34,725 nucleotides of DNA from an uncultured Prevotella sp. (GTDB lineage: Bacteria > Bacteroidota > Bacteroidia > Bacteroidales > Bacteroidaceae): the NCBI GenBank assembly GCA_900552675.1, contig USAI01000017.1, positions 1 to 34,725 on the forward strand, given 5' to 3'. Each line of letters opens with the position of its first letter. Positions within the stretch are counted from its first letter, which is position 1. Below the pieces are notes generated by a model. That model was not told the origin of the DNA, did not search any database, and saw nothing but the letters and a program-made list of their open reading frames with translations. A program made the translations under genes and the position numbers. Shown here piece after piece: positions 14,457 to 23,688 of the stretch.

Positions 14457-17075
14457 TTATTTCGACATATTAGCAATGGTGGCAATCATGGCGGCAATGC
14501 TTGACATGCTGCTACCCAAGCTCATGGTCTCGGCCATACTCATCTTGCGTTTCAGCTTGGCGGGCACCACAATCTCGCATCCGGGCTGCACCTTGGCACC
14601 ATGGCTCATCTTGGCCACCTTGCCATTCATATATATAATGTAGGCGTTGCGCTTTACAGCGTCGGTGGCGTAGCCGCCCGCCTGGTCGATATAATAGCTG
14701 GGTTTCTTGCCTTTTTCGTAGGCCACGGTGTTAGCATACATCACGGCACCATTAATCTTCACAGTACCGTTATATTGCGGCACGATAAGGCGGTCGCCTT
14801 CGCGCAGAATGATGTCGGCATCGCTGCCTGGTTCTTTGATGGCGGCAGCCAAGTCGATGCCCACAGGATATTCGTCGGGCACGCTGAAGCGCTCCATGTT
14901 AGCGTTCTTAGCACCTTCGGCTGCTTGCTGTATGCCACCTGCGTTGTTGCTGCTGGCAGCCAGTTCAAGCAGGTTTTTGCGTTGCTGTTCGCTCTGCATC
15001 TGGTAGGCGGCAAGCATACGCGCCTTCTCGTTCTCGTTAGCTTTGCGCACCAGTCGGGCACCCTTGATATAGGCCAAGGCGTTGCCACCACCAGCTTTAT
15101 AGTAGAGGTCGCTTAGGCGCAGGTTGTTACGTGTGAGCGAGTAGGTGCCAGCAAACATTACCTCGCCCTCAACCTTTACGTTTTGTTGCTCGGTATAGGC
15201 GGGGCTCTTCATAATGTAAACCTCGTCGAAGGGCATAAGCACGAAGCCTGGTGTGCCGTCAACCACGAAGCCATCTTTCAGGCTCAGTGTATAGTTCTTG
15301 GCAATAATGCTGTCGGGTTGCAAGGCTTTGGGGTCGTTTACGCGACGACTCACGCTCACCTTTGCAGTCGATGCCTTATCAGTTAAGCCACCAGCTTGCA
15401 GCACAAAGTCTTCAATGGTTTCGTTATCAGCATATTGGTAGATGCCAGGGAAGCGCACCTCGCCACGTATGGTAAGGGTGCGTTGTGTTACCTGTTCGGG
15501 CTTGGTAGAGATAAACAGCACGTCGTTTTCTTTCAAGGGCACGTCGGCCACCTTGCCGCTCAGTATGCCCCCCAGGTCGATGCTCAGCACTTCGAGGGTG
15601 CGGTCGGCCTTCATACGATGAATGACGGCGCGGTTTGTGAAGGCTGCTTCGGTCACACCGTCGGCTTGCTCAATAAGCGAGCGCACACTGTTAACCTGTT
15701 CGCCCAGGTTATACATTCCGGGGCGGAACACAGCGCCCTTCAGTTCAACGGTGTTCTTATAGCGTTGCAGCACCGAGTCGACTGATACTGAGTCGCCGTC
15801 AGCAATGCGGAAGCTGGCAAAGTCAAACTCGCCCACGTTAAACACAGCATGCTCGTTGCCCGACTTGCGGAACACGCGCACGCTCTTTCGATAGGCATCG
15901 CCAGTAAAGTTGCCCGAATATTTCAACAGTGAGGCTATGCTCTCGTTCTGTTTCATCTCATAGAACATGGGGCGTTTTACCTTGCCTGTTATGTTTACAA
16001 GGCAGTCGTAGGGGCCTACCACAATCACGTCGTTATCGGCCAAGCGCACGTTGCCAGTCAGTTTTCCGTTCAAGATATAGTCGTATATGTCGACCACGGT
16101 AACGAGCTTACTGTTGCGGTACACCTTGATGTTGCGCAGCGTACCAATGTCGTTTGTGCCACCAGCCATATACAGGGCATGAAACACGGTGGCGAAGGCT
16201 GCCAGGGTGTAGGTACCAGGTGTTTTTACCTCGCCCATCACGTTTACCATGATGGTGCGTGTTTGTCCCACCGTGAGCTTTATCTTGCTGCTGCTATAAC
16301 GGCTGCCTAAGGTGCTACGCAGGCGAGCGTTGGCCTGAGCCACGGTCAGTCCGCTTACGGCTACGGGTCCAAAGCCTTCAATCGTAATTTCGCCATCGGG
16401 TGATACGGTGCTTTCAATGGTACGTTGCGAGGCTCCATACACATCAATGATAACGGCATCGCCAGGCCCCAGACGATAGTTCTGTGGTGTGGCAATGTTC
16501 ATATTGGGCTCGAAGGTGAGTTCCGAGTTGTTGAAGATGTCGCGTCCAAACACCTTTTTACGTTCACGCTCGCGTTCTTCCATCAGCTGTTTTACCAGCG
16601 TGGCGGTGTCGGTGGGCATAAATAGTCCCAGCTCGCTCTCCATGGCCAGCTGGTCTTCGTTGGCATATTGCTTTCCGCCTTTGCCACCCAGCTTGTTCTT
16701 GCGAAAATCTTGTATACGGCTGTCGCTCATGCTGTTGTCGTCTTCAGCTTGAGCATCGATGAGTGAAGAACCTGTTGTTTTCTTCTTTCCATTGTTTTTG
16801 CGCATACGACTGTCGTCGACTTTCGACTCGCCGTCAGACATATATCCCACGGCGTTGCCTTTCTTCATACTTTCATATTTCTGTCTTACGCGTCGTATCT
16901 GCTGTATGTCAACACCACGTTGCATCAGCTTGGTCACAATCTGTGTTTGCGACGTGCCAGCGTTATGCTCCTTCAGCACGAAGGCCATCACTTGGTTGTC
17001 GGTCATGCCTGATTGTGCCTTGGCACTCACGGTTGCCATCAGCAGTAGGAGAAAGAAAAAAGCAAGTTTCTTCAT
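14457..17075 (-). CDS. Outer-membrane polysaccharide export protein with six SLBB domains (Wza-like)
   Basis: From the ATG at 17075 the protein has 872 residues. It starts with a clear signal peptide (MKKLAFFFLLLLMATVSAKA) with no lipobox Cys. A polysaccharide export domain begins at YRLGPGDAVIIDVYG. Six SLBB-type repeats follow, marked by VMGEVKTPGTY, ITGKVKRPMFY, LKGAVFRPGMY, IRGEVRFPGIY, VEGEVMFAGTY and INGAVMYANTV. The last is degenerate. Proteins of this class form the outer-membrane channel for capsule or exopolysaccharide. The reading frame continues upstream to a GTG at 17168, but that would overlap the preceding gene and bury the signal peptide. It starts 65 bp after the sugar transferase gene. 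The length is usual for Bacteroidota. Confidence 0.93.
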   Translation of the reverse strand: MKKLAFFFLLLLMATVSAKAQSGMTDNQVMAFVLKEHNAGTSQTQIVTKLMQRGVDIQQIRRVRQKYESMKKGNAVGYMSDGESKVDDSRMRKNNGKKKTTGSSLIDAQAEDDNSMSDSRIQDFRKNKLGGKGGKQYANEDQLAMESELGLFMPTDTATLVKQLMEERERERKKVFGRDIFNNSELTFEPNMNIATPQNYRLGPGDAVIIDVYGASQRTIESTVSPDGEITIEGFGPVAVSGLTVAQANARLRSTLGSRYSSSKIKLTVGQTRTIMVNVMGEVKTPGTYTLAAFATVFHALYMAGGTNDIGTLRNIKVYRNSKLVTVVDIYDYILNGKLTGNVRLADNDVIVVGPYDCLVNITGKVKRPMFYEMKQNESIASLLKYSGNFTGDAYRKSVRVFRKSGNEHAVFNVGEFDFASFRIADGDSVSVDSVLQRYKNTVELKGAVFRPGMYNLGEQVNSVRSLIEQADGVTEAAFTNRAVIHRMKADRTLEVLSIDLGGILSGKVADVPLKENDVLFISTKPEQVTQRTLTIRGEVRFPGIYQYADNETIEDFVLQAGGLTDKASTAKVSVSRRVNDPKALQPDSIIAKNYTLSLKDGFVVDGTPGFVLMPFDEVYIMKSPAYTEQQNVKVEGEVMFAGTYSLTRNNLRLSDLYYKAGGGNALAYIKGARLVRKANENEKARMLAAYQMQSEQQRKNLLELAASSNNAGGIQQAAEGAKNANMERFSVPDEYPVGIDLAAAIKEPGSDADIILREGDRLIVPQYNGTVKINGAVMYANTVAYEKGKKPSYYIDQAGGYATDAVKRNAYIIYMNGKVAKMSHGAKVQPGCEIVVPAKLKRKMSMAETMSLGSSMSSIAAMIATIANMSK

Positions 17076-17140
17076 TGTCTTTTTATATCTAAATAAAATA
17101 GTTGTATTGTTTCTTGATGAATATTGTTGTGTTTGGCTTA

Positions 17141-17773
17141 TCAAAAGCGCTTTCCGCTTACGATGCACGCCACGGTTTTAAACACGATGGTAACATCGGT
17201 CCACAGAGTGCGGTGCTCAAGATAATGTATGTCCATGTGTAGGCGCTTCAGCATTTTTTGCATAGTGTCGGTGTAGCCATTATATAGTGTGGCTTCAGAG
17301 GTCAGGCCGGGTCGCATCTCAAACAGCAGGGGGTAGCTGCTATCGTGCTCCATTATTTTGTTGATGAAGTATTGACGTTCGGGGCGTGGCCCTACAATCG
17401 ACATATCGCCCTTCAGCACGTTCCACAACTGTGGCAACTCGTCGAGATGATGGTCGCGAAGAAACATCTCCAGTGGGGTAGAGTTGGCACTATCGCTCTT
17501 GGCTACCAGTTGTGGGCCATTGTCTTCAATGACGCTGCTCATTGTTCTAAACTTAATGATGGTGAACGGCTTGCCTTTGTATCCTATGCGCTCTTGGCGA
17601 AAGAAAACGGGGCCGTTGCCTTGTCGCTTCATCAGCACGATGATAAGCAAGAAGACGGGTGATAGGACAATCAGGCCCAATAGTGAGCACAGAATGTCGG
17701 CAAAGCGTTTCACCCCTCGTTCGGCTACGCTCATGCGGTCGTGTGTGATATCAGCGTTTATTGTTTGGTACAT
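17141..17773 (-). CDS. Bacterial sugar transferase (PglC/WbaP-type initiating phosphoglycosyl transferase)
   Basis: This 210-residue protein is a small monotopic phosphoglycosyl transferase. It has an N-terminal membrane-associated hairpin (about 25-48, LCSLLGLIVLSPVFLLIIVL), FFRQERIGYKGKPF, then KFRTM. The catalytic core DELPQLWNVLKGDMSIVGPRPE follows at about 116-137. The family transfers a phospho-sugar from a UDP-sugar to undecaprenyl phosphate at the inner membrane. It is the first gene of the eleven-gene operon, 83 bp downstream of tcdA in the same direction. A WecA-type enzyme for the same kind of step lies at the other end of the operon. Either they use different sugars or only one is active in this pathway. 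No good -7 element was found directly upstream. Confidence 0.93.
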   Translation of the reverse strand: MYQTINADITHDRMSVAERGVKRFADILCSLLGLIVLSPVFLLIIVLMKRQGNGPVFFRQERIGYKGKPFTIIKFRTMSSVIEDNGPQLVAKSDSANSTPLEMFLRDHHLDELPQLWNVLKGDMSIVGPRPERQYFINKIMEHDSSYPLLFEMRPGLTSEATLYNGYTDTMQKMLKRLHMDIHYLEHRTLWTDVTIVFKTVACIVSGKRF

Positions 17774-17856
17774 GTTCTTTTTCGTCGTGTGTTTTTGAAC
17801 ACCGTTATCTATATAACTGAAAAAAGTTTAAAATGTTGTATAATCTTCTACCTTTT

Positions 17857-18648
17857 CTATGCGTTTTCAGTAGAAGAGGCTTGTGTTGAGGCCGAAACCG
17901 CGCCTAACGTCTTCTGATAAATGTCGTTCAGCACCAGTCCGCCGATGGTGAACCCGAAGATGGCAGTAATATGTACCATGCTGCCGTTTACCTGCACCTT
18001 GTTATACATCACGTCGCCAGGGCTGCTCATGGCCTCGCCACGGCTTTCAAGCACCTCTTCGCTATACACGCAACTGAATTTATGGGCAGGGCGCACCTTC
18101 ATGTGTTTGAATTTCTTGCGCAAAGCCGAACCTAAGGGGCATCCACGCACCTTCCAGAATTCGGCCACCCTGATTTGGGTGGGGTCCATCTTCAGCGCAG
18201 CGCCCATCGACGAAAAGAATTTAGCCTTCGTTTCACAGGCTTTCAGCATCAGCAGCGCCTTGTCTTTTAGGCTGTCGATGGCATCGACAATATAGTCGTA
18301 TTGGTCGAGATTGAAACTCTCGGCCGTATCGGCATTGAATATTTTTTGAATAGCGGTAATGTTGGCTTCGGGGTTGATGTCGAGCAATCGCTCTTTCAGC
18401 GCTTCAACTTTTGCTTGTCCCACGGTGCGTGTGGTAGCCATCAGTTGTCTGTTGATATTTGAAACGCAAACACAGTCGGCATCAACAATGGTGAGCTGCT
18501 TAATGCCTGATCGTATTAAGCTTTCGGCACACCAACTGCCCACGCCGCCAACGCCCAAAATAATAACACGTTGGGCAGTAATGTTATGCATAATGTCAGA
18601 CCCCACTAACCGTTCGGTGCGGTTTAACCATTCACTCTCAATATTCAT
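17857..18648 (-). CDS. tcdA: tRNA threonylcarbamoyladenosine dehydratase (ThiF/E1-like)
   Basis: The 263-residue protein is an E1-like adenylating enzyme. It has the nucleotide-binding GVGGVG (32-37), DAD (56-58), SNINRQL (63-69) and the family pattern DAIDSLKDKALLM. TcdA forms cyclic t6A (ct6A) at position 37 of ANN-decoding tRNAs by ATP-dependent dehydration. The full-length match and the motif FSSMGAALKMDP agree with the TcdA/YgdL branch rather than ThiF or MoeB. It is a housekeeping gene and is probably unrelated to the adjacent polysaccharide operon, although it is transcribed in the same direction. The -7 element TAACTTTG at 18679-18686 on the minus strand gives a leader of about 25 nt. 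Confidence 0.93.
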   Translation of the reverse strand: MNIESEWLNRTERLVGSDIMHNITAQRVIILGVGGVGSWCAESLIRSGIKQLTIVDADCVCVSNINRQLMATTRTVGQAKVEALKERLLDINPEANITAIQKIFNADTAESFNLDQYDYIVDAIDSLKDKALLMLKACETKAKFFSSMGAALKMDPTQIRVAEFWKVRGCPLGSALRKKFKHMKVRPAHKFSCVYSEEVLESRGEAMSSPGDVMYNKVQVNGSMVHITAIFGFTIGGLVLNDIYQKTLGAVSASTQASSTENA

Positions 18649-18678
18649 TCTCTCTTATAATAATAGGTAATCGACTTG

Positions 18679-18686
18679 CAAAGTTA
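18679..18686 (-). promoter_or_regulatory. -7 promoter element of tcdA
   Basis: TAACTTTG on the minus strand matches TAnnTTTG exactly and lies 30 bp upstream of the tcdA ATG. A clear -33 box is not seen. The same promoter could feed the polysaccharide operon by read-through, because no terminator is visible between tcdA and 17773. Confidence 0.5.
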
Positions 18687-18810
18687 CGCTTTTTTGCCCA
18701 TATTTCTCTCTTTTCGCATTCTTTTCTTAATTTTACCTTATAATCGCTGTCCATTGTTTGCAATAAAACCACGATCGTCGCGTTATCATTGTAACAAAAG
18801 CAGCCAATTT

Positions 18811-19644
18811 ATGATTAAACCATCACACATAGCCCCATTTTCAGTTCTGATGTCGGTGTATAAGAAAGAGCAGGCTCCCTTTCTTAAAGCCAGTCTTGAC
18901 AGCGTGTTTGCACAAACCCTTTGCGCTGACGAGGTGGTGCTTATCAAAGATGGCCCCCTTACGCCCGAGCTCGACGCCATAATCAGTGATATGCAACGCC
19001 AGCATAGCGAGCTGCGTGTGGTAGCCTATGCCGAAAATCGCGGACTGGGCCACTGCCTAAATGATGGCTTACAGCTCTGCAAGCACGACATTGTGGCTCG
19101 CATGGATACCGACGATATTTGCATGCCGCAACGTTTCGAACAGCAGTATGCCTTCTTGCAGTCGCACCCCGACTATGCCCTGGTGGGCGCATGGATTGAC
19201 GAGTTTATCGACTCGCCCAACCAGTGTCGTGCTACGCGCAAGGTGCCCGAGACGGCCAGCGAGATAGTGCGTTATGCCAAGAGCCGTTGCCCCTTTAACC
19301 ATCCCACGGTGATGTATCGCAAGCAGGCGGTGCTTGATGCCGAAGGCTATCTGGTAGAGTATTTCCCTGAAGACTATTTCTTATGGATACGTATGTTGAT
19401 GAATGGCGCTAAGTGTTATAACATTCAACACTCGTTGTTGTGGTTTCGCTATTCGCCCGAGACGGTGGCACGCCGTGGCGGATGGCGCTATGCTAAAGAC
19501 GAGGTGGTGGTGCAAATAAACATACACCGCTTGGGCTTCACCTCGCTGCCTCAAATGCTGAAAAACATGGCCATACGCTTCACCACCCGCATCATGCCCA
19601 TGAAGATACGCGTCTTTATCTACTCGCTTATTCGGAAGGTGTAG
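18811..19644 (+). CDS. Family 2 glycosyltransferase outside the main operon
   Basis: From the ATG at 18811 the protein has 277 residues. It begins with FSVLMSVYKKE (10-20) and has VLIKDGPLT (43-51), ENRGLGHCLNDG (75-86) and RMDTDD (97-102), the DXD motif of GT2 enzymes. The C-terminal half has EDYFLWIRM, which is common in GT2 proteins related to AmsE. The frame runs upstream to a TTG at 18676, but this adds a stretch with no domain character and crosses the tcdA promoter, so I rejected it. A weak promoter match (TTTG, 23 bases, TATCATTG) lies just upstream. It is transcribed away from the operon and may act on the same or a different glycan. Confidence 0.88.
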   Translation: MIKPSHIAPFSVLMSVYKKEQAPFLKASLDSVFAQTLCADEVVLIKDGPLTPELDAIISDMQRQHSELRVVAYAENRGLGHCLNDGLQLCKHDIVARMDTDDICMPQRFEQQYAFLQSHPDYALVGAWIDEFIDSPNQCRATRKVPETASEIVRYAKSRCPFNHPTVMYRKQAVLDAEGYLVEYFPEDYFLWIRMLMNGAKCYNIQHSLLWFRYSPETVARRGGWRYAKDEVVVQINIHRLGFTSLPQMLKNMAIRFTTRIMPMKIRVFIYSLIRKV

Positions 19645-19646
19645 AG

Positions 19647-19701
19647 AGAGAGGGGAGATAAGCGTGTGTGTTATTATTTTCTCTTTTTATCTACTCTTTC
19701 T
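19647..19701. terminator. Possible terminator between convergent genes
   Basis: The arms 19647-19661 (AGAGAGGGGAGATAA) and 19687-19701 can pair at 14 of 15 positions if G-T pairs are allowed, with a 25-base loop. The right arm is T-rich. It sits exactly between the glycosyltransferase stop and the regulator stop, where a bidirectional terminator is expected. The stem is weak. Confidence 0.35.
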
Positions 19702-22700
19702 TTAATTGCCTCCAATAAAATCTTTAGGTAAAAGACCAAACTGCTTTTGAAAGCATTGTGTAAAGTAAGATGGAGAACTAAACCCCACGGTATAGCAAAC
19801 CTCATTTACCTTGCAGTCACCGTCTTTCATCAACTGAGCGGCCAGCTTCAGACGTTCTATTTTGATATAATTGTTGGGCGTGAGGTTAAAGGTACCACGT
19901 ATCTTACGGTTAAGATTTGTGCGGCTCATACACATATAGCTGGCCAACTGTGTAATGCCAAACTCGCTGTCTTTCAGATGTACAGATACCACATCTTTTA
20001 ACCGTTGAATAAACGCCTCGTCGGCTTTGCTAATAGAGACGGTCTCTTGTGGCGTAAATGGTGATGTAGCATATGCTTTCTTGATGTTTTCGCGCGTGCG
20101 TAACAAGTTTTGTATCACATTAAGAAGATAATCGGTAGAGAAGGGCTTCTCTATGTACGAGTCGGCACCGCTTTCCATACCTTTGATCTTGGCCGAGTCG
20201 AGCGTAAGGGCTGTTAGTAAGACGAAGGGTATGTGGCTGAAGTTTACGTCCTCTTTTATTTGTCTACAAAGCTCAAAGCCGTCAATGGGTTCCATCATAG
20301 CGTCTGACACAATAATGTCTACAGAATGTTCTTTCAAAACCTCCAGCGCCTCCTGCCCATTATCGGCTGTAAGCACGTGATACAGATGCCTCATTTGCTG
20401 TTTTTCATATTGCTGCATGGCTTTATTATCTTCTACTATCAGCACGGTGCCCACCTTGTCAATGTCGGTCTCCTCAATATCAAGTTCTTCGGTAGGGGCC
20501 GCTTCTTCTTTGTTGAATGTAGCTTGCAGAGGCGTTTCGTCAGCGGTAAGCAGGAGCGTTGCCTGCTTGCCAACAGGAATACTAACAACAAAGATGTTAT
20601 ACACATTGCTGTCGACGATGGTTAGTGTTCCGCCATGCAGCTCAGTCAGTGTGCGTGCTAAGGCCAGCCCGATGCCAGTTCCAGTGGTAGATGCCGTGGT
20701 GGCCGTTTCGGCTCTGAAGAAGGGGGTAAACACCTTTTGGCGTAAGGCCTGAGGTATCACAGCACCATCGTTTTCCACTCTTACACTGAAACAATCTTCT
20801 TGTATATTAGCGCCCACGGTAACGCTTATGTGTTTGTCGCCGTATTTTACAGCATTGTTTATTAAGTTTGATATTATTTTTATGAAACTTTCTCTGTCAA
20901 TATAAGCATACAAGGGCTCGTGGGGCAAGCATAAGTTGTGCTCTATGTTTTTCTTTTTCATAACGCTTGAAAACCGCACATACACATTTTTCACTACATC
21001 GCCAATGTTGCAGCGCTCAATATTAAGACGTAAACCCGCTTGCTCTGTTTTACGAAAGTCGAGCAGCTGGTTTGTGAGATTTAATAAGCGGGTAACGTTT
21101 TTATCAACAATAGTAAGACTTTCACGCATCGTATCATTCATGTTGGGATCTTCTATAATGTCGGTGAGCGGGCATTTGATAAGTGTGAGTGGCGTACGTA
21201 TTTCGTGCGCTACATTGGTGAAAAAATTTATTTTGCTACGGTATAGTTCTTTCTCTTTTTCATATTTAAACCTGTTTAGCGCCATGCGGTGTAACATTTC
21301 AGAGCGTTGTGTAAGGTAGCGATAGGCAAAATATATCATGGCAGCAATTGCTGTAATATATAAAAGCCATGCCCACCAAGTGTTCCACCATGGTGTGCGT
21401 ACCGTAATGTCTAATGTATATGTTTGGCTATTGCCTGTCGAGATATTGCGCACTATTAGTGTATAGTGTCCTGCCGGAAGGTTCGTATATCGTATATAGC
21501 CATCGCTGAATAAATACTGCCATTGTTTATCAAAGCCTTCTAGCATATATTCTAATTGTTGTGTCTGTGCATCACGATATGAGAGCACTGCCATTTTTAT
21601 GGCAAAAGAATTTTGATCGTAGTTGAGCGTAAGCTTACGAGCCAACGTGATATCTTGCTTTAACAGTTGGCTGTCTTGTAACCTGTTTACCTGTAAACCG
21701 TTAACTAATAAGTCAGTGGCAACAATAGGGTATATCGTTGCCCTGTGTGTAAAACTGTTTGGAGAGAAGGCGGTAAGCCCACTTTGGCTACCAATATAGA
21801 TACGTCCTGACCTACTGCAAAACGCAGAACCTTGGTTAAAGGTGTTGTCAAGCAGCCCATTGGCAGTGGTAAATATTTGTGTTGCTTGTGTATAGGGGTC
21901 ATAACGCAGCAAGCCTTCGTTTGTAGTAATCCATAGCTTGCCCTGATGGTCTTCTACCATGCCTGTAACCACTTTTTTAGAGTTGTAGCTGGGTATGGCT
22001 ACCGATACAAATTTGTGTGTACGAGTGTTGTATCTGAACACACCATTACCTTCGGTTATTGCCCATAACCCACCACGCGAGTCTTCGCAAAGGCTTACAA
22101 CGTTGTCAAGGTTTGAGCTATGGCTTGTTAGGCATTTCCAATGACGGGTTCCGGGTTTTAGCATGTATATGCCTTTTCCATAAACTGCTGTCCATAGATT
22201 ACGTTGGTGATCTTCTTTAATAGCATATATGGTGTGTGAAGGAATTTCAGAAATGCGAACAAACGATTGTGTAGTGGGTGAATATATATCAAGGCCACCG
22301 TACGAACCGATAGCCACTCGTCCATCGTGCAGCGGTTGTATTGCAAACACGTTGTCGTCGCTCAGTTGTTGGTTAGGAGTTTGGCGTAGATGTCGTAACA
22401 CATGCCCTGTATGTATGTCAATAACCTCTATTCCGCTTTGAAAAGCGCCCACCCACAGCTCATCACCAATCACTTTTAGGCTTTGTATATTACGTGAGTG
22501 TGTGCTTAGTTGAACTTTATGAAAACGTCCTGTTTGTGGGGATAGGTAACCAAGACCGCCATCTTCTGTTCCTACCCATATACGTCCAGCACTATCTTCA
22601 TCAATCGGTCTAACACGTTTACCGTAGAGAGAGGTGGCGATGTCAACTCGTGGAAAATAGTTGACGAAGGTATATGACATGTTCGGCGAATAATTTACAC

Positions 22701-23670
22701 CTCCGAAATAAGTTCCTATCCATATACCACCGTCTTTGTCAAGAAAAGCGGTTTGTAGATGATCGTCAGAAAGTGAGTAAGGGTTTGTGGCTTCTTCTTT
22801 GTAGAAACATTGGCTACCGTTTGAGATATTGTAGACAAAAAGTCCTGTTTCAGTCATCATCAGCAAATTGTCGTTAATACTTAATAAGCTATGGGCAAAC
22901 AATCCCTTTCCCTCATGACTTGTAATACATGACGATACCGTGCGTGAAGGAAAATGAAGTTTGTGTAAGCCGTTGGTTGATGAACTGAAAAATAAATCTT
23001 GGCCCTTGATGACAATGCCTGTAATTGAATGTTCTTTTAGTATATAGTTGTTTTGTGCGTCTTTATAAGCCAGAATGTGTGCAAAGTTATCTTGGGTATA
23101 GTGTAAACCGCTTTTAAAACAACCTACCCATACCGTGTCGTTATCGCCAATGGCCATACTCATGATAGCAGGCGTATCTTTAAGCGCATGGTGTACCAAC
23201 TTTTTTGATGCAATATCATACACAAATACTCCTTGTCCAAGGCTTGCGATGTATATTTTCTTTTTATTGCTGACGATGATATTTACGGTGCCAGTAATTG
23301 TGGTGCCGTCGTTTGCTTTCTCGTTTAGTAGACGAAAGGAGTCTGATATCGGAGAGTAGATATACAGGCCACAATCGGTACCTATCCAAAGTTCATTGTT
23401 GGGACCTTGAAATATGGTGCTTATGTGGTCGTTGCCGAGTGCCCCTGGCAATTCGCTACGACGGTAGGTGCGAAAACTTTTTCCATCGAAACAACACAAA
23501 CCATTTCGTGTGCCAAACCACATGAAACCGATGTGGTCTTGACAGATGCTCAATACTGAATTTTGCGACAAACCATCGTTGCTGTCATAATGTTTAAATT
23601 GATAGTGTGTGGCGTTTATATGGTGCACACTGCTTATTAGTATGAATATAAGTATAAGTCGTTTCAGCAT
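19702..23670 (-). CDS. Hybrid two-component system regulator (HTCS) with sensor propeller, kinase, receiver and AraC-type DNA-binding domain
   Basis: The 1322-residue protein has the whole two-component pathway in one chain. A signal peptide (1-20) leads to a periplasmic sensor of repeated Reg_prop blades (about 30-650, many of the form LWIGT..GL). A Y_Y_Y domain lies at about 690-755 and a membrane segment at about 761-788. The histidine kinase has AHEIRTPLT with His822 and the ATPase motifs NLINNAVKYG and GTGIGLALA. The receiver has VSDAMM with phospho-acceptor Asp1123 and a conserved Lys in EKPF. The C-terminal HTH_18 domain covers about 1220-1322. Such proteins bind glycan fragments and activate their utilisation genes. 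The gene begins 18 bp after the GH92 gene, so the two form an operon. All key catalytic residues are present. Confidence 0.96.
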   Translation of the reverse strand: MLKRLILIFILISSVHHINATHYQFKHYDSNDGLSQNSVLSICQDHIGFMWFGTRNGLCCFDGKSFRTYRRSELPGALGNDHISTIFQGPNNELWIGTDCGLYIYSPISDSFRLLNEKANDGTTITGTVNIIVSNKKKIYIASLGQGVFVYDIASKKLVHHALKDTPAIMSMAIGDNDTVWVGCFKSGLHYTQDNFAHILAYKDAQNNYILKEHSITGIVIKGQDLFFSSSTNGLHKLHFPSRTVSSCITSHEGKGLFAHSLLSINDNLLMMTETGLFVYNISNGSQCFYKEEATNPYSLSDDHLQTAFLDKDGGIWIGTYFGGVNYSPNMSYTFVNYFPRVDIATSLYGKRVRPIDEDSAGRIWVGTEDGGLGYLSPQTGRFHKVQLSTHSRNIQSLKVIGDELWVGAFQSGIEVIDIHTGHVLRHLRQTPNQQLSDDNVFAIQPLHDGRVAIGSYGGLDIYSPTTQSFVRISEIPSHTIYAIKEDHQRNLWTAVYGKGIYMLKPGTRHWKCLTSHSSNLDNVVSLCEDSRGGLWAITEGNGVFRYNTRTHKFVSVAIPSYNSKKVVTGMVEDHQGKLWITTNEGLLRYDPYTQATQIFTTANGLLDNTFNQGSAFCSRSGRIYIGSQSGLTAFSPNSFTHRATIYPIVATDLLVNGLQVNRLQDSQLLKQDITLARKLTLNYDQNSFAIKMAVLSYRDAQTQQLEYMLEGFDKQWQYLFSDGYIRYTNLPAGHYTLIVRNISTGNSQTYTLDITVRTPWWNTWWAWLLYITAIAAMIYFAYRYLTQRSEMLHRMALNRFKYEKEKELYRSKINFFTNVAHEIRTPLTLIKCPLTDIIEDPNMNDTMRESLTIVDKNVTRLLNLTNQLLDFRKTEQAGLRLNIERCNIGDVVKNVYVRFSSVMKKKNIEHNLCLPHEPLYAYIDRESFIKIISNLINNAVKYGDKHISVTVGANIQEDCFSVRVENDGAVIPQALRQKVFTPFFRAETATTASTTGTGIGLALARTLTELHGGTLTIVDSNVYNIFVVSIPVGKQATLLLTADETPLQATFNKEEAAPTEELDIEETDIDKVGTVLIVEDNKAMQQYEKQQMRHLYHVLTADNGQEALEVLKEHSVDIIVSDAMMEPIDGFELCRQIKEDVNFSHIPFVLLTALTLDSAKIKGMESGADSYIEKPFSTDYLLNVIQNLLRTRENIKKAYATSPFTPQETVSISKADEAFIQRLKDVVSVHLKDSEFGITQLASYMCMSRTNLNRKIRGTFNLTPNNYIKIERLKLAAQLMKDGDCKVNEVCYTVGFSSPSYFTQCFQKQFGLLPKDFIGGN

Positions 23671-23688
23671 AAGTAAAAAATGGTTGTA

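Noticed and set aside
14601..15116. 171-residue frame antisense to the export protein
   Set aside because: It is the shadow of six-SLBB coding sequence. No family pattern is seen.
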